NCBI RefSeq assembly: GCF_954871325.1
Contig: NC_088777.1
Span: 11,943,366-12,007,365, forward strand
Direction of reading: 5' to 3'
DNA length: 64,000 nt
Origin: Gordionus sp. m RMFG-2023
Lineage: Eukaryota; Nematomorpha; Gordioida; Chordodea; Parachordodidae
Shown here: positions 37,576-48,487 of the stretch, piece after piece
Layout: every line of letters starts with the position of its first letter
How positions within the stretch are numbered: the first letter of the stretch is position 1
Notes under the pieces: generated by a model
Databases searched by the model: none
Told to the model about the DNA's origin: nothing
Seen by the model: the letters and a program-made list of their open reading frames with translations, nothing else
Translations under genes and position numbers: made by a program

Positions 37576-37947
37576 ATGCTCTGCAGTAATTGCAATATTG
37601 ATGCCTATAAATATAAATGTCCCAAGTGCTCAATAAAATTATGTTCAGTATTTTGCTCCAATTTGCACAAAACACTTACATGCGAAAATAATATCGAAAA
37701 CTCAAAAAGTATAAAATCTATATTAAATCTTGAAGATGGGGAAATAATGAGTGATGAAGAATCTGAAGAAAATATTCAATTCCTTCAAAAATTAAAAAAT
37801 TCTGCAGAGTTAATGGAAATTATTCAAAATCCAAATGTAATTAAATGGATTAAAGCAGTCAATGCAAATTCTAATAAATTAGACGAAGCTTTAAATTTTG
37901 TAGATTTTGAGAAGTTTGCTGATGAATGCCATAAAATATTTCCATGA
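37576..37947 (+). CDS. ZNHIT3: ZNHIT3-like HIT zinc-finger protein
   Basis: This is a 123-residue single-exon protein. ZNHIT3 (yeast Hit1) works with NUFIP1/Rsa1 in assembling box C/D snoRNPs in the nucleus. The N-terminal HIT finger has all eight ligands: Cys3, Cys6, Cys15, Cys18, Cys23, Cys27, His31 and Cys36. An acidic linker (about residues 55-70, EDGEIMSDEESEE) follows, then a helical C-terminal region with LKNSAELMEIIQNP and FADECHKIF, which corresponds to the NUFIP1-binding part of the family (human: LKNLGES..LRSLLLNP and FADCCLGI, from memory). Length is close to the animal protein (about 155). The ATG at 37576 is the first in frame next to the finger. The gene is intact; an AATAAA lies at 38239-38244. 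A hAT element ends 86 bp upstream. Confidence 0.88.
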   Translation: MLCSNCNIDAYKYKCPKCSIKLCSVFCSNLHKTLTCENNIENSKSIKSILNLEDGEIMSDEESEENIQFLQKLKNSAELMEIIQNPNVIKWIKAVNANSNKLDEALNFVDFEKFADECHKIFP

Positions 37948-39220
37948 TAATTTAGTTGGCAATTGGATAACATTAAGTATATTATTATATAATGATTTTT
38001 ATTTAATGTTTAGCATAATTTGTATGAGTAAGGAATTAAGTTTTATTCATCCCCTTTCATTTTATTCCAGTTCTAATTTAACATTTTATCAATTACCATC
38101 AACAATGATATTGAAAATTTATTCTAAATAATATCTTTTATTGTTTATTATATATAAAAGTCTAATACCTAAGAACAGCTTTGATTTTTTTTTTACTGGG
38201 GCCAACATCACTTGACTATACCTACCCTTCATACCAAAAATAAATTATCAATTTTTTAAACACCAATTATTGTGTTTATAATGAAATTTTACCATAAATT
38301 TTAATTTATGCATTTCAAATAGTAAAATCGATGACTTAAAAAAACATACTAATAAATATATGTGCCTTTCAACAGTTTACTTGAGCATTCTAGCCTATTC
38401 TTTGGCCTAAAATCGGTTTAAATAGAAACAAATATATATATATCTCCTTCTATTTTTACAACATAGTTATGTATAATTTTTTGTATATGATTTATTTCAG
38501 GGTTAATTTTATTTTGCTTCATTTTTAGTTATATGTATATTTTTTACCCATGAAAAATACTCTTTCACTTGTCATCTTTTATGCAAGATAATTTCAAACA
38601 ATTAACAATAACCTGGGTATAAAGTACTGATCTTTGCTTACCAATTTAAAATATCAGTTTATAATGGTGCAACTGGCTCTTTATGAGATCTGAAAATTCA
38701 CTAGCATATTTTATTAAATTACAATGTAAATATTTTCAGATACCACAACCATTGGGACATAAATTTTATTAATTGCAACAATGTATAAATTTTTTAAAAG
38801 AGGTGTCTAAAACCCATTTATAAAAAATATTATAGCAGCATCTGTGTTGTTAAATGGTCAATTTATCTGATTTTTAAAAATAGATAAAGCAAAATTTTTA
38901 GAATATTATTCCTAGGCCCCAAAATTTTGTCAATATATATCCAGGCATATCTGTCATTTTGAACAAAATCCAAGATTGGGTAATTTGCCTTTGGTTAAAA
39001 TCTTGAGTTAAATGTTTTTTTGATGAAATCTAGCTATATGAGTATATTTATTAAAAAGCTTGTTAGCAAAGATTAATCTTATGCAAAAATTTGTAATATA
39101 CCATTTAAATTTTATATATTTATAGTCTATTTTTTAAGAGATGCCAATGAATTTTCAGACCTCATGAGATATGCCTTTGTAAAATAAATGCCTTTGAATT
39201 TAAAACTATTTGTACACTAG
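37948..39220. other. ZNHIT3 downstream region, otherwise uninterpreted
   Basis: The first 300 bp probably include the 3' untranslated region, with AATAAA at 38239. A 'tgtgttgttaaatgg' piece at 38846 resembles the ends of the MITE at 21378. No other frame or motif is recognised. Confidence 0.4.
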
Positions 39221-39221
39221 G

Positions 39222-39423
39222 GGTTATGGAATAAAATGTTATAATTTTCTGATTTGTAAATAAACCATAAAGAAATATAAAAAGAGAGGACCAAACTGTT
39301 TGAACTAATGGTTTTTGAGAATGGTTATGGAATAAAATGTTATAATTTTCTGATTTGTAAATAAACAATAAAGAAATATAAAAAGAGAGGACCAAACTGT
39401 TTGAACTAATGGTTTTTGAGAAT
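39222..39423. repeat. Recent 101-bp tandem duplication
   Basis: Two copies, 39222-39322 and 39323-39423, begin ggttatggaataaaatg and are nearly identical; I find one clear difference (aaaccata versus aaacaata). The near-identity suggests a recent event in a region otherwise full of old repeats. Confidence 0.85.
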
Positions 39424-40045
39424 AATTAATTTTAAATTATTGACTAAATTTGTAATTTTAATTTTCCTTGGAAGCAATTCAAATTCATGATTTCATTTAA
39501 AATTATATTTTTTTATAGAATTAAAATGTACTTATCTTCATATCAATCAATCAATACCAAGTTTATTGTTTTTCCTTTATAATTTCAATTTAAATTAGGC
39601 AAATTACTAATTAATTAGATACGAAATAAACTTTTATCACACAAAATTATGGCTAAATTAACAAGTGTATTCTTATAAAATTTCATTATATTTATGTGTT
39701 ATTTTATTCCTCATTTAATTTAGGCATGTTTGTTGTTATCTTATTCATTTATGAAATAAAAATAATGAATTTATCTAATAAATTTACTAAATAGTAAAAA
39801 ATATTTATTAGATTATCATGCTTAAATTTAATTGAGAATTATAAAAATATAAGTTAAAAAGATTTTTCTCTAAGATTTATATATATAATGGTTTATGATA
39901 AATTTAAAAAAAAATCAAATTTATAAAAATCGGAATGAACCAAAAAAACCGCTATAAAACCGAATTGAACCGATATAAATTTTTCTAAAATAATGAAATG
40001 GAGCAAATGCAAATTTTTGGAACTGAACCGTTATAACGATTTGAA
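39290..40045. mobile_element. MITE-like element related to 13480-13975
   Basis: It shares ordered blocks with 13480-13975, including 'accaagtttattgttttt' and 'aggcaaattact'. The right part has 'gaaccgatataa' and 'gaactgaaccgttataacg' repeats and ends near 'gatttgaaacc'. It starts inside the second copy of the 101-bp duplication. Its limits are approximate and no transposase is visible. Confidence 0.5.
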
Positions 40046-40262
40046 ACCTTGCTAATATATTTTGTGGCCAAGGAAGATATAATAACTCCACATTATCATT
40101 AATCGTCAGAATACCATGTGAAATATGTTTTTGCAGCAGAATCTACATAACAGGATTTTCACTGCCCCTCAAAAACCTATGCTTACTCTACTATAATTGC
40201 CTACTTAAATTATTTTAGCTCTACTAATTGTTAAAATTGTGAATATAAATAAGTTATTATTT

Positions 40263-43200
40263 TAGAGGCCTGCATTGGGCGGGGTTTCGGCCCGCCCGTC
40301 CATCTAAGTGGGCAGGCGGGTGGGCGGGTGAAAAATTTTTCAAAAGTGGACAGGCGGGTTAAAAAATTTTTGAAACTATGAACGAGCTGAGCGGGTGGGT
40401 TAAAAAAATTTGAAACTATGGGCGGGCTGGGCGGGCGAATTAAGGAAATTTAAATTTTTTTTCAAAAACAAACTAAAAAAAATAATTGTTTGAATGAACT
40501 ATAATAACAATATTTCTTTTTTTATTGTACCAATCGTTTTTTTTAAGTGGAGAACATTTACCTAACTATATTATGTAATAAACACAACAATAAAACTTTT
40601 TTCTTAGAATAAATAAACATTTTTGACTTTTAAAAATTTCCTTTTATGGGAATGTAATAAAACTTTTCTCTTAAAATTTCCTTTTTTTTGGGTTTGCAAT
40701 CTGCATTGTATTATTTTATTTTATTTTATTATATATAATATATAAATTTTATTTTTTATAACATAATTTTTAATAAAAAAATATATTTTAATTTAATTTT
40801 TATTTTAAAATTTTATTATGAATAAAGAAAATATAACTAAAAAAATATAAATTAAAAGAAAATTCAGATAATAATAAACTAAAATCTTCAATGTGGAAAC
40901 AATTTAAAATCATTTTCGATAAAAATGACAAAAAGCTAGATTGGATTCGCTGCAATGATTGCGAATCTATCTATAAATATAATAACAAAAGTGACACATC
41001 CTTCTTCCTTCGTCATCAATGTTCTTCTGCAAATTGTGAAGATTTGATAGATAATAAAAAAATATCCGGATATTTTCAAAAAGACAATTCTCAATTAAAC
41101 AAAACGATAAAATCGGGTCTAATCGCCAATTTTGTAGAATATTGCGCTAGATATTAGTTATTTTAATTTTTATTAAATTATTCTTTTATCTTTATTTAAG
41201 CCATTCAAGGACCAGGATTTGTAAATATTTTACAAAGAATTTTAGACTTAGGGGCCACATATGGAAAATTGGAAGCCGAAAAAATTATTCCTTGCCCCAC
41301 AACCGTTAGCAGGCACATATCCAAAGTTACTGAAAATCTTAAGAAAATATTATTTCCTAAAATTGGAGAAATGATAAAAAATTTTATTTGCTCATGTTCT
41401 ACAGATATGTGATGCGAGGATTTTACAAAAACCGATTATATATCTTTATCAATGCATTATATACAAAATTGGAAATTAGAAAAAAAAATTCTTTTTATTT
41501 CAAAATTTCCAGAGGAAAAAAAGACGGGAGAAAATATTCTTAAAGAATTATTAAAAAATTTTTTAAAACTTGGTGTGCCCCGAGAATACTTTTCCAACCT
41601 CATCTTTGTCACCGACCAAGGAGCAAATATTAAAAAAGCACTGGAAAGGTAAATTTTTTGTTAAATTTTATAGAATTTATCTAATTGGTAGATATTATAA
41701 TAATTTATGAGAGATTCTGTTCTGTATACACCTAAATAAAAACATTTATATTTAGAGAACTATATTTTCCGTTTATTTTTTAATAATTAGATTTAATAGA
41801 CTAAACTGTTCAGCACATATGTTAAACACAATTCTCCGCAATGCTTTCCAGCCAACTTTTATTTTGGAAAATACTCCTGAGATTAATAACATTTTGATCA
41901 CTGCAAAATCGTTGACCACTTATTTCAAACAACGTGGCAACATAAAATATCTGAGCAAGACGTTACAACAAAATATTGATATAAGATGGAAAACAAAACA
42001 TAAGATGCTACAAAGCATTTATATAATGTATGATGAGATTTTATCTTACAACCTCGTGATATGAGTGAAAAAATGGGATCTATGGGAAAGGAAGGTTTAA
42101 AAACGCTGATAGATTATTTGGAGCCATATAAAGATGCAACTATTGTTCTTGAGAGCGACTGCAGGCCTACACTACAGAATGTTCTTATATGGTATAAAAA
42201 TTAGTATTTTGGGATTTATGTATATCATTTCATTATTTATAAAAAAAATAGGTATAATCTTCTTCTACATGAGCATAATCAAATAAATATGGATATAATG
42301 GGAAAAACAAATTGTGAAAAAGAAATAGATTTAATAAAGAAAAGTGCTAAAATATTATAATTGAAAAATTTCCATATGCTTCATAAAATTTGAACATTTT
42401 TAATACCAAAGTTCCGACAAAGGAGGATGTTTACGTCGGAAGAAATTAATGAAGTAAAAAAAACATATTGAAAACTGGATTTGATTTGCATCGAAGAATA
42501 TAGCATCGACGTGGATGAATAATCTGATTTTACCCCTTTCCCCAAATGCAAAGAGAATCAAATTAAAGGATATTAATAAATTATAAAATTGCTTAGCTCT
42601 ATTAAATGCAATGTTTGATATAAATATCACCCGCTTCAAAATTTAACCCCAACATATGGGAGGATGAGGTTGTTACAGGGGAGACTATTGTACCTAATGA
42701 CATAACAAAATATTTAAATCTTAAAGTAACCAGTTTTGATATATATAATTTAGCAAAATTTTAAGTTGCATATTACAATTAATTTAAATTTTAAATTACT
42801 TTATTAAATTTATTATTATTGGTTTCACTTTTATTTAAAGATCTCAATTGAGGAAGAGGATATACTTCAAACGGATATCCTACTTTGGTGGAAACGACTA
42901 GAAAGAGATTTGTCAAAGCTATTAAGATTAGCAAGAAAAATATTGGCAATTCCTGCAACTAGTGCTTCTTCCGAACGTGGATTTATCATTGCTGTAAGAT
43001 TTTTAGAACAAAGAAGAACGTGTTTGAATCCAGAAAATGTCGATTCATTATTATTTTTGCATTATAATTACATTTAATATTAATTTTACATTTATATTTT
43101 TTTCATAAATATTCAATTTGATCAAATAAATTGTCCATAATTTACATTGATTATTTTTATAGTTATATTAATTTCCTAAATTATAAACTTTTTGTAGAGG

Positions 43201-43488
43201 AGTATTCAAATATTTTTATTAGATGCTTAAAAAAATGAAAGAATGACCATAATTAAATTTTATAAGCGGGTTTGGGTTAAATTTTTTTTATAAATAATAG
43301 GAGGGCAGGTAAAAAATTTTTGACTAATGGGCGGGCGGGCGGGTAAGGAATTTTAGACAAAAGGGTGGGGCGGGCGGGTATATATTTTTTTAAAAACTTT
43401 GGGCGGACTGGGCGGGCGGGTTAAATTTTTTTGAAAACATTGATTGGGCGGGCTTTTGGTCCAAAAACCCGCCCAATGCAGACCTCTA
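40263..43488 (+). mobile_element. Near-complete hAT element with BED finger
   Basis: The ends are tagaggcctgcattgggcgg and the inverse cccgcccaatgcagacctcta. GGGCGGG-type repeats fill both subterminal regions (40270-40440 and 43270-43465). Between them are all the parts of a hAT transposase gene in order on the plus strand. The flanking 8-mers (tattattt and atttagat) are not a clean match, but a related sequence lacking the element exists at 45741-45760. Confidence 0.85.
40891..43075 (+). pseudogene. hAT transposase gene, exon-intron structure, broken
   Basis: Parts in order: BED finger at 40891-41157 (WIRCNDCESIYKY...FFLRHQC); the start of the RNase H-like core at 41203-41652, including CSTDM, a stop where hAT proteins have Trp (TGA at 41411), then FVTDQGANI; after an intron-like gap (GTAAAT at 41650 to TTAG near 41790) LNCSAHMLNTIL at 41805-41845, a hallmark of the family; further pieces from 42067; and the dimerisation end at about 42845-43075 with LARKILAIPATSASSERGF and NPENVDSLLFLH. 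There is at least one frame change near 42062. Gene order is complete, so it was probably autonomous before these breaks. Confidence 0.8.
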
Positions 43489-43640
43489 ATTTAGATTATG
43501 AAATTAAACCCACCCTCCCCTCCACCCTCATTTAGAATGAATGTATTATTATAGCATATTGTTTGGCATGAATATAAGTTTGTTGAGAATGTCTAACCCT
43601 TTTAAATTACATTTAAAATGATAAAAGAAAGTTTTATTTA
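43489..43640. repeat. Right flank of the hAT insertion, duplicated at 45750-45870
   Basis: Together with 40135-40262 this forms one copy of a duplicated segment; the other copy is 45555-45870. Shared text includes 'agcatattgtttggcatgaa' and 'ttagattatga'. Confidence 0.75.
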
Positions 43641-44639
43641 TAAAATATGATTGTTTGCAATATATATATGGTCGACGATAAACAATATCATTATATTATA
43701 ATAGGTCTATATAAAACTATTAATTTTTTACAGCAATATATTTTGTCCTATTTCATCTAAAAATTTAATAAATAACCCCTGAAAATTGGATGCATTGCTG
43801 GTTTGCAACAAGAGAGCTGCATAATTGATTGTATGAGTAATCAAAATGTTGCATCATTAAACATTTTTATGTTTAGATTATAGTGATTGTTGCAATAAAT
43901 TAAATGTAAGATTTTTTTTATGCCATCACCATATTATATAATTTGCACAGAATGAATATTTATTTGTGAAATGCTATCTTTTTTTTTTACCCCACCCTTA
44001 TTGCACAATAAATTCATAGAATGCTCATCCTTAGATATTTTTCACAGTTTTAATCAAGCATTATGTAAATATTTTTTTAATTTGTTCTATATTTAAAGGA
44101 TATCTTATTTTAAATTCTTTAAAAAAAATTAATTACTATTTTAAAGACTTTTTTCAAAAAAATCATGATTAATACATTATGATTATAATAATTTTGTTAA
44201 TATGAAAAATAAATAGAGACAAATGGACATGACTGACAATCAATAATGCATCCTTCAATCTGTGATATCTAAAATAATTATATTCAACTCGGCACGATCT
44301 AGGCAGATTATTATTTTTATAATTTTAAATCATGTGTTATTATTTTGATCTGTGTCATATTTCATTTCATATTTTATACAAGGATAATAATAAAAAATTT
44401 AAATATAAACATATATTTTTACTCTATATTTTTTAAATTTTTTTTAACTTAATTTAGATTAAAATTATGTTTTATTTAGTATTATATAAATTTTAAATAT
44501 CTAGACATCCCGATTCAGAACCTGCATTCCTTCTTCTAAACCTTTACTATATCCACATATTGTAAACCAGATTTCTAATATCACTTTTTTTAGTAAGTGT
44601 GGTTTCGCATAGTATAATTAAAATTTATTTTTGTGGGGA
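43641..44639. other. AT-rich stretch without recognised content
   Basis: No frame longer than background and no repeat partner was noticed. Confidence 0.4.
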
Positions 44640-45200
44640 TTTGCCCTTAGTCGCATTTGGAGTGTTGCGGTGAGAGTAATCCAATTACTAGGTTTGGCTG
44701 ATCTGGAGTCCCAAATCTCCCAGCATAGAAACATGTCTTTATCTTACGAATGAAGTGCTCAATTAATCCATTCGACTCAGGGTTGACCTAAAATGCTTTA
44801 TGTTATTTTTAAAAAGAACGTTTTAAATTCAGATCTGTTAAGCTGAATACCGTTATCCGAAACAAAATTTCGAGATCATCTAGCTAAATAATTTCGCAAA
44901 TTTTTATTACACTCGCTGAATTAATATGTGTTTAAAATTGCAACTTTAACCCATTTTATGAAAGTGTCTACGTAAATTAACCAATACTTTCCAAAGGAAG
45001 ACTGTCAAGTCAATATGGATTCGTTCTCAAGGTCGGGTAGGAACATTCGATGTTTAATGACACTTCTCTGGCTCCCAGTCATCCTTCCTGACAACTCTTG
45101 CATCATTTGATGAAATCTTCAACATCAAGATTTGCCTCAAAAAAGAAATATCATCATAATGACTTTATTCCATACCACGATGTCCTCCATAAATAGACCC
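44640..45200 (-). mobile_element. Fossil of an LTR-retrotransposon-like element (integrase region)
   Basis: On the minus strand the sequence resembles the integrase part of LTR-retrotransposon polyproteins. It is a fragment only: no terminal repeats, capsid part or reverse transcriptase is visible. It is broken, with several breaks, and looks old. The family below the level of LTR kin is uncertain. Confidence 0.4.
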
Positions 45201-45204
45201 CTAC

Positions 45205-45320
45205 AAAGTTATCTTTTCACGGCCCAAGCTCAAATTTAAGATTTTTCGTGTGCGAGCCCGACCTAAGCACAAATTTTTGTTTCAACTCGACCCGAGCCCG
45301 ACTAAAAGAAATTAAAATTT
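45205..45320. repeat. GC-rich MITE end fragment
   Basis: Alternating 'ggcccaagctc', 'gagcccgacct' and 'cgacccgagcccgac' motifs resemble the subterminal parts of the hAT-type MITEs. No partner end was found. Confidence 0.4.
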
Positions 45321-45554
45321 TTCGCGTTTATTAAAAATAGCAATATTTTCCGGCTAAAATATTAAGTTAGCCTTTAAAATCAAGCCGTTTAATACCAGGT
45401 AGAGAAGAGTTTTTAAATATATTTACTTGTAGTTATCAATAAACACGTGTGGACTTCAAAGTTCTGAATAAATTCAGCTAGCCCATTCATGTTGCCCATC
45501 GATTTATCCTGATTCTTAATCAATTTTTTTACTCAATACTTGGCGGTAGACAAC

Positions 45555-45870
45555 GTCTACATGACAGGATTTTCACTAGATGCACACCCCTCTCAAAAAC
45601 CTATGCCTACCCCCCTAAAAAATTTATTCTCATTATTAATTACGTTGTTAATTATACTGGTACTCCTTTCATAAATTTTAAAAAGAATAACTTAAATTAT
45701 TTAAGCTCTACTACCAACTATCAAAATATTGTGAACATAAAAGTTATTTTTTAGATTATGAATTCAATTAAAAACCCCCTCATTTACAATGAATGTATTA
45801 TAGCATATTGTTTGGCATGAATATGAGTTTGCTGAGAATATGAAGAGAATTTTATTTATATAATGATATT
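45555..45870. repeat. Paralogous copy of the 40-kb hAT insertion site, without the element
   Basis: The sequence aligns in order with 40135-40262 and then directly with 43489-43640. Anchors are 'acaggattttcact', 'ctcaaaaacctatgc', 'agctctac', 'attgtgaa', 'ttagattatga' and 'agcatattgtttggcatgaa'. The point where the 3.2-kb hAT element sits in the other copy corresponds to 45741-45760 here. Confidence 0.78.
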
Positions 45871-45889
45871 CTTAATGTCTCAATCATAT

Positions 45890-46495
45890 ATATAAATTTC
45901 GGCTCTAAATTGAACTCAAGCTAACTCCTAAGCCGGCTTGAGCCAGCCGACTCATGTCTCAATAAGCTGACTTGAGCCTGAGTCAATTTTTCACTCAAAA
46001 ACTGGCTAAGCCGACTTGATTTTAACAAAACTAATCACAAAATATAAATTTCGGCTCAAAAGTCGGCTTGAGCTAATTCCTGAGCCGGCTTATATCTACG
46101 TCTTGAGCCAACTCATGAGCAGGCTTATTAATTTCTATTAAATTTTCACCAAATTTAGTCTATAATCCCTGAAGCCAAATTTGGATCCAGTATCATTTTT
46201 AGGGTCGACATAAATATTTTGATAAAAAAATGGAAATAATATCTTTTTATAATTTTTGTTCACAATAATCAGTAACCCAAAATTTAACAATTACCAAACA
46301 TTTGAGTTAGCCGTTTATCGACTAATTGAGTCGTTTTATAAAATAAATGTAGAAAAATAAATATCTAAAATAATAATTTTAAATAAAAAAAACCAAAAAA
46401 AATTGACTCTACCCAGAGAGTCGAGTCGTTTATCGATTAGAAAATAGGCTCGAGTGGCCGCTAACTCGACTCAGCCGTTTAACAACACTCTTTTA
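45890..46495. mobile_element. One or two hAT-type MITEs with GGCTTGAGCC ends
   Basis: From 45890 to 46130 there are inverted GAGCCGGCTT/AAGCCGGCTC-type motifs and two copies of 'aaatttcggctc'. From 46300 to 46490 there are 'agccgttta' pieces, ending with 'agccgtttaacaacact', the same terminus as the MITE at 21378. Exact borders and target duplications could not be set. Confidence 0.5.
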
Positions 46496-47866
46496 ATAAA
46501 AATAAAGTTCCTTCAAAAAATAATTTTCTCACTGTTGGCAAAATAAAATAACTTGAAGAAAAGGGGAAATAAAAACATATAGGGTATAATATTACATTGC
46601 AATATATTAATTTACACTATTTAATTATTAAAAAATTGGAATTATATTAATTAAGTTTTTTCAATAATTATTTATTTTTATAAAACAATTGTGTGATAAT
46701 ATCCAATATGGTGGCAAAGATATAAAAAATAGATCATTATTCTTAGATAAGTAATATGAGTTGGAAGATATTATGATTTTGCAACTTTAATAATTCTACT
46801 TCTAGAGGGTTAAAATTATTAATACAATAAAGACAAAAATTTATAAAAATGTTGTATATATATTATATATTCATTAAATTAATTACAAAATGCTAAATTT
46901 TGCCAACTGGCAAAACGTCAATATATTGTTTTAAGAATATGGGAATATAATTATTCATAAATATATAGCAGTAGTATAAGTTTCCAAAAATGTTAGAAAT
47001 TCAATGGAACAAAATTAACTTTATGTAAACGAGATGATGAGATTCGATGGACAGAAGCTATAAAATATTTATTTAATTATGTATGTTCTATTGGTCATGG
47101 TCAACATGATGACAAAACTTTCTATTTATTCATGATAAAATATGTGTTTTGAATAAAATATTTAATCTTTTATTTAGAATATTATAGAGTTTTATTTTTA
47201 ACATCAAGTAATCGCGTTTTTTTAAGTATATATATATTATTTTAAGTTTCATTTAAGTTGGCGAATAAATAATCATTTAACAATAAGTATAAGAAGTTAC
47301 AAATTACTTTTCAGTTAATAAATTAAAATATATGAAAATTGTTTAAAGTCATACAAAAAAATAAATAATTCAAAAACTAATAAAATATATAAATGCGCAG
47401 ACTATATCTTGAAGATAAAATAAAATAAGCAGTATCTTAACAATTCATAATTCTAGTATCAACACCAACAAAATTTATTACTTAAACATAGATATTTAAA
47501 ATTAAAATCAGGCCTTGCCCTTCATATAAAGTAATTAAATATATGTACACTTCTCGGGTATAAGTTTTCACTATGCCCAAATTTTTTAATCTCAACCTAT
47601 GGAGGTTTAAATGGCAGGTCATCGTAATTTTGCGTATAAGTATGCGCGGATTTCTCGCAAAAATGTAAGGAGCTCTTTATTTTAATTTTTTCCAACCTAT
47701 TAAAAGGGATTACCTAGTGTAGCTCTTAAAAAAATATTATATGACAATACTAATCAAGTTTTTTAATATAGCGTCATTTAGCATAGCACTAAGAGATTTA
47801 TTTATTTAAAGATTTTATAAAATAGTTCAATTCATTCATTCCTTTAAAAATTTAAATTTTTTAACC
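46496..47866. other. Upstream region of Nup188
   Basis: AT-rich with no competing frame. A less AT-rich stretch at 47590-47670 lies about 200-280 bp before the start codon and could be part of the promoter or 5' untranslated region; no core element can be named with confidence. Confidence 0.35.
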
Positions 47867-48487
47867 ATGAGTTCAAATATTAAATTATTTTTCTGGTTAC
47901 TAGATGAATTCAAATATAACAATAATACCATACATTATGAAGAAATAAAACAAAAATTGCAATCATTGAAAAGGGGATTAATATATTCAAACGATAATAC
48001 TACTTTAGTTGAAGACAACTTCATCAAAATTATTAGAGAAAAGACAAATAATAAATTTAACCAATATATATCACAAATCATATCATCCTTTTTATCTACC
48101 CCTCAAAATTATTTATCTTTGATCGAATATGAGTCTGATAAAAATATTGTTATAAAAGTTATAAATCAATTTTTTATTGAAAGAAATTATTTGCTAAAAT
48201 TATATTCATATGTAACTCCACTATCTTTTTCATCTCATTTTCAAATATTCCAAAAAACTATATTTTCTACATTTTTAATTAACCAACTTAAATATGCATC
48301 ACCTCTATACTTATCTTTTATTAAATCATATAACACTCCAAAATTATTAAATTACTATATTATTAATGAAAGATTCCTTTTATATTCCTACATTCTTTTT
48401 ATAACTAATTTTAATAATCTTACATCTAGTGAATATCTAAGTATTTTGAGTGAATATTTTAAAGAAGAAAATGAATATACTCTCCAG
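47867..48487 (+). CDS. NUP188: Nup188 exon 1 (start codon)
   Basis: 207 codons from the ATG at 47867, the first in frame after an AT-rich leader, to the donor CAG|GTAATT (phase 0). Contains the IKVINQFFIERNYLLKLY block, matching the LKIADYYYEERTCILR block of the human protein, and ERFLLYSYILFI. It reads helical throughout, as expected for the N-terminal solenoid. Confidence 0.85.

Noticed and set aside
39162-39395. 77-codon minus-strand frame with an internal repeat
   Set aside because: Produced by the 101-bp tandem duplication; no protein motif.
42400-42639. 79-codon minus-strand frame
   Set aside because: Lies opposite the decayed hAT transposase body and has no motif.
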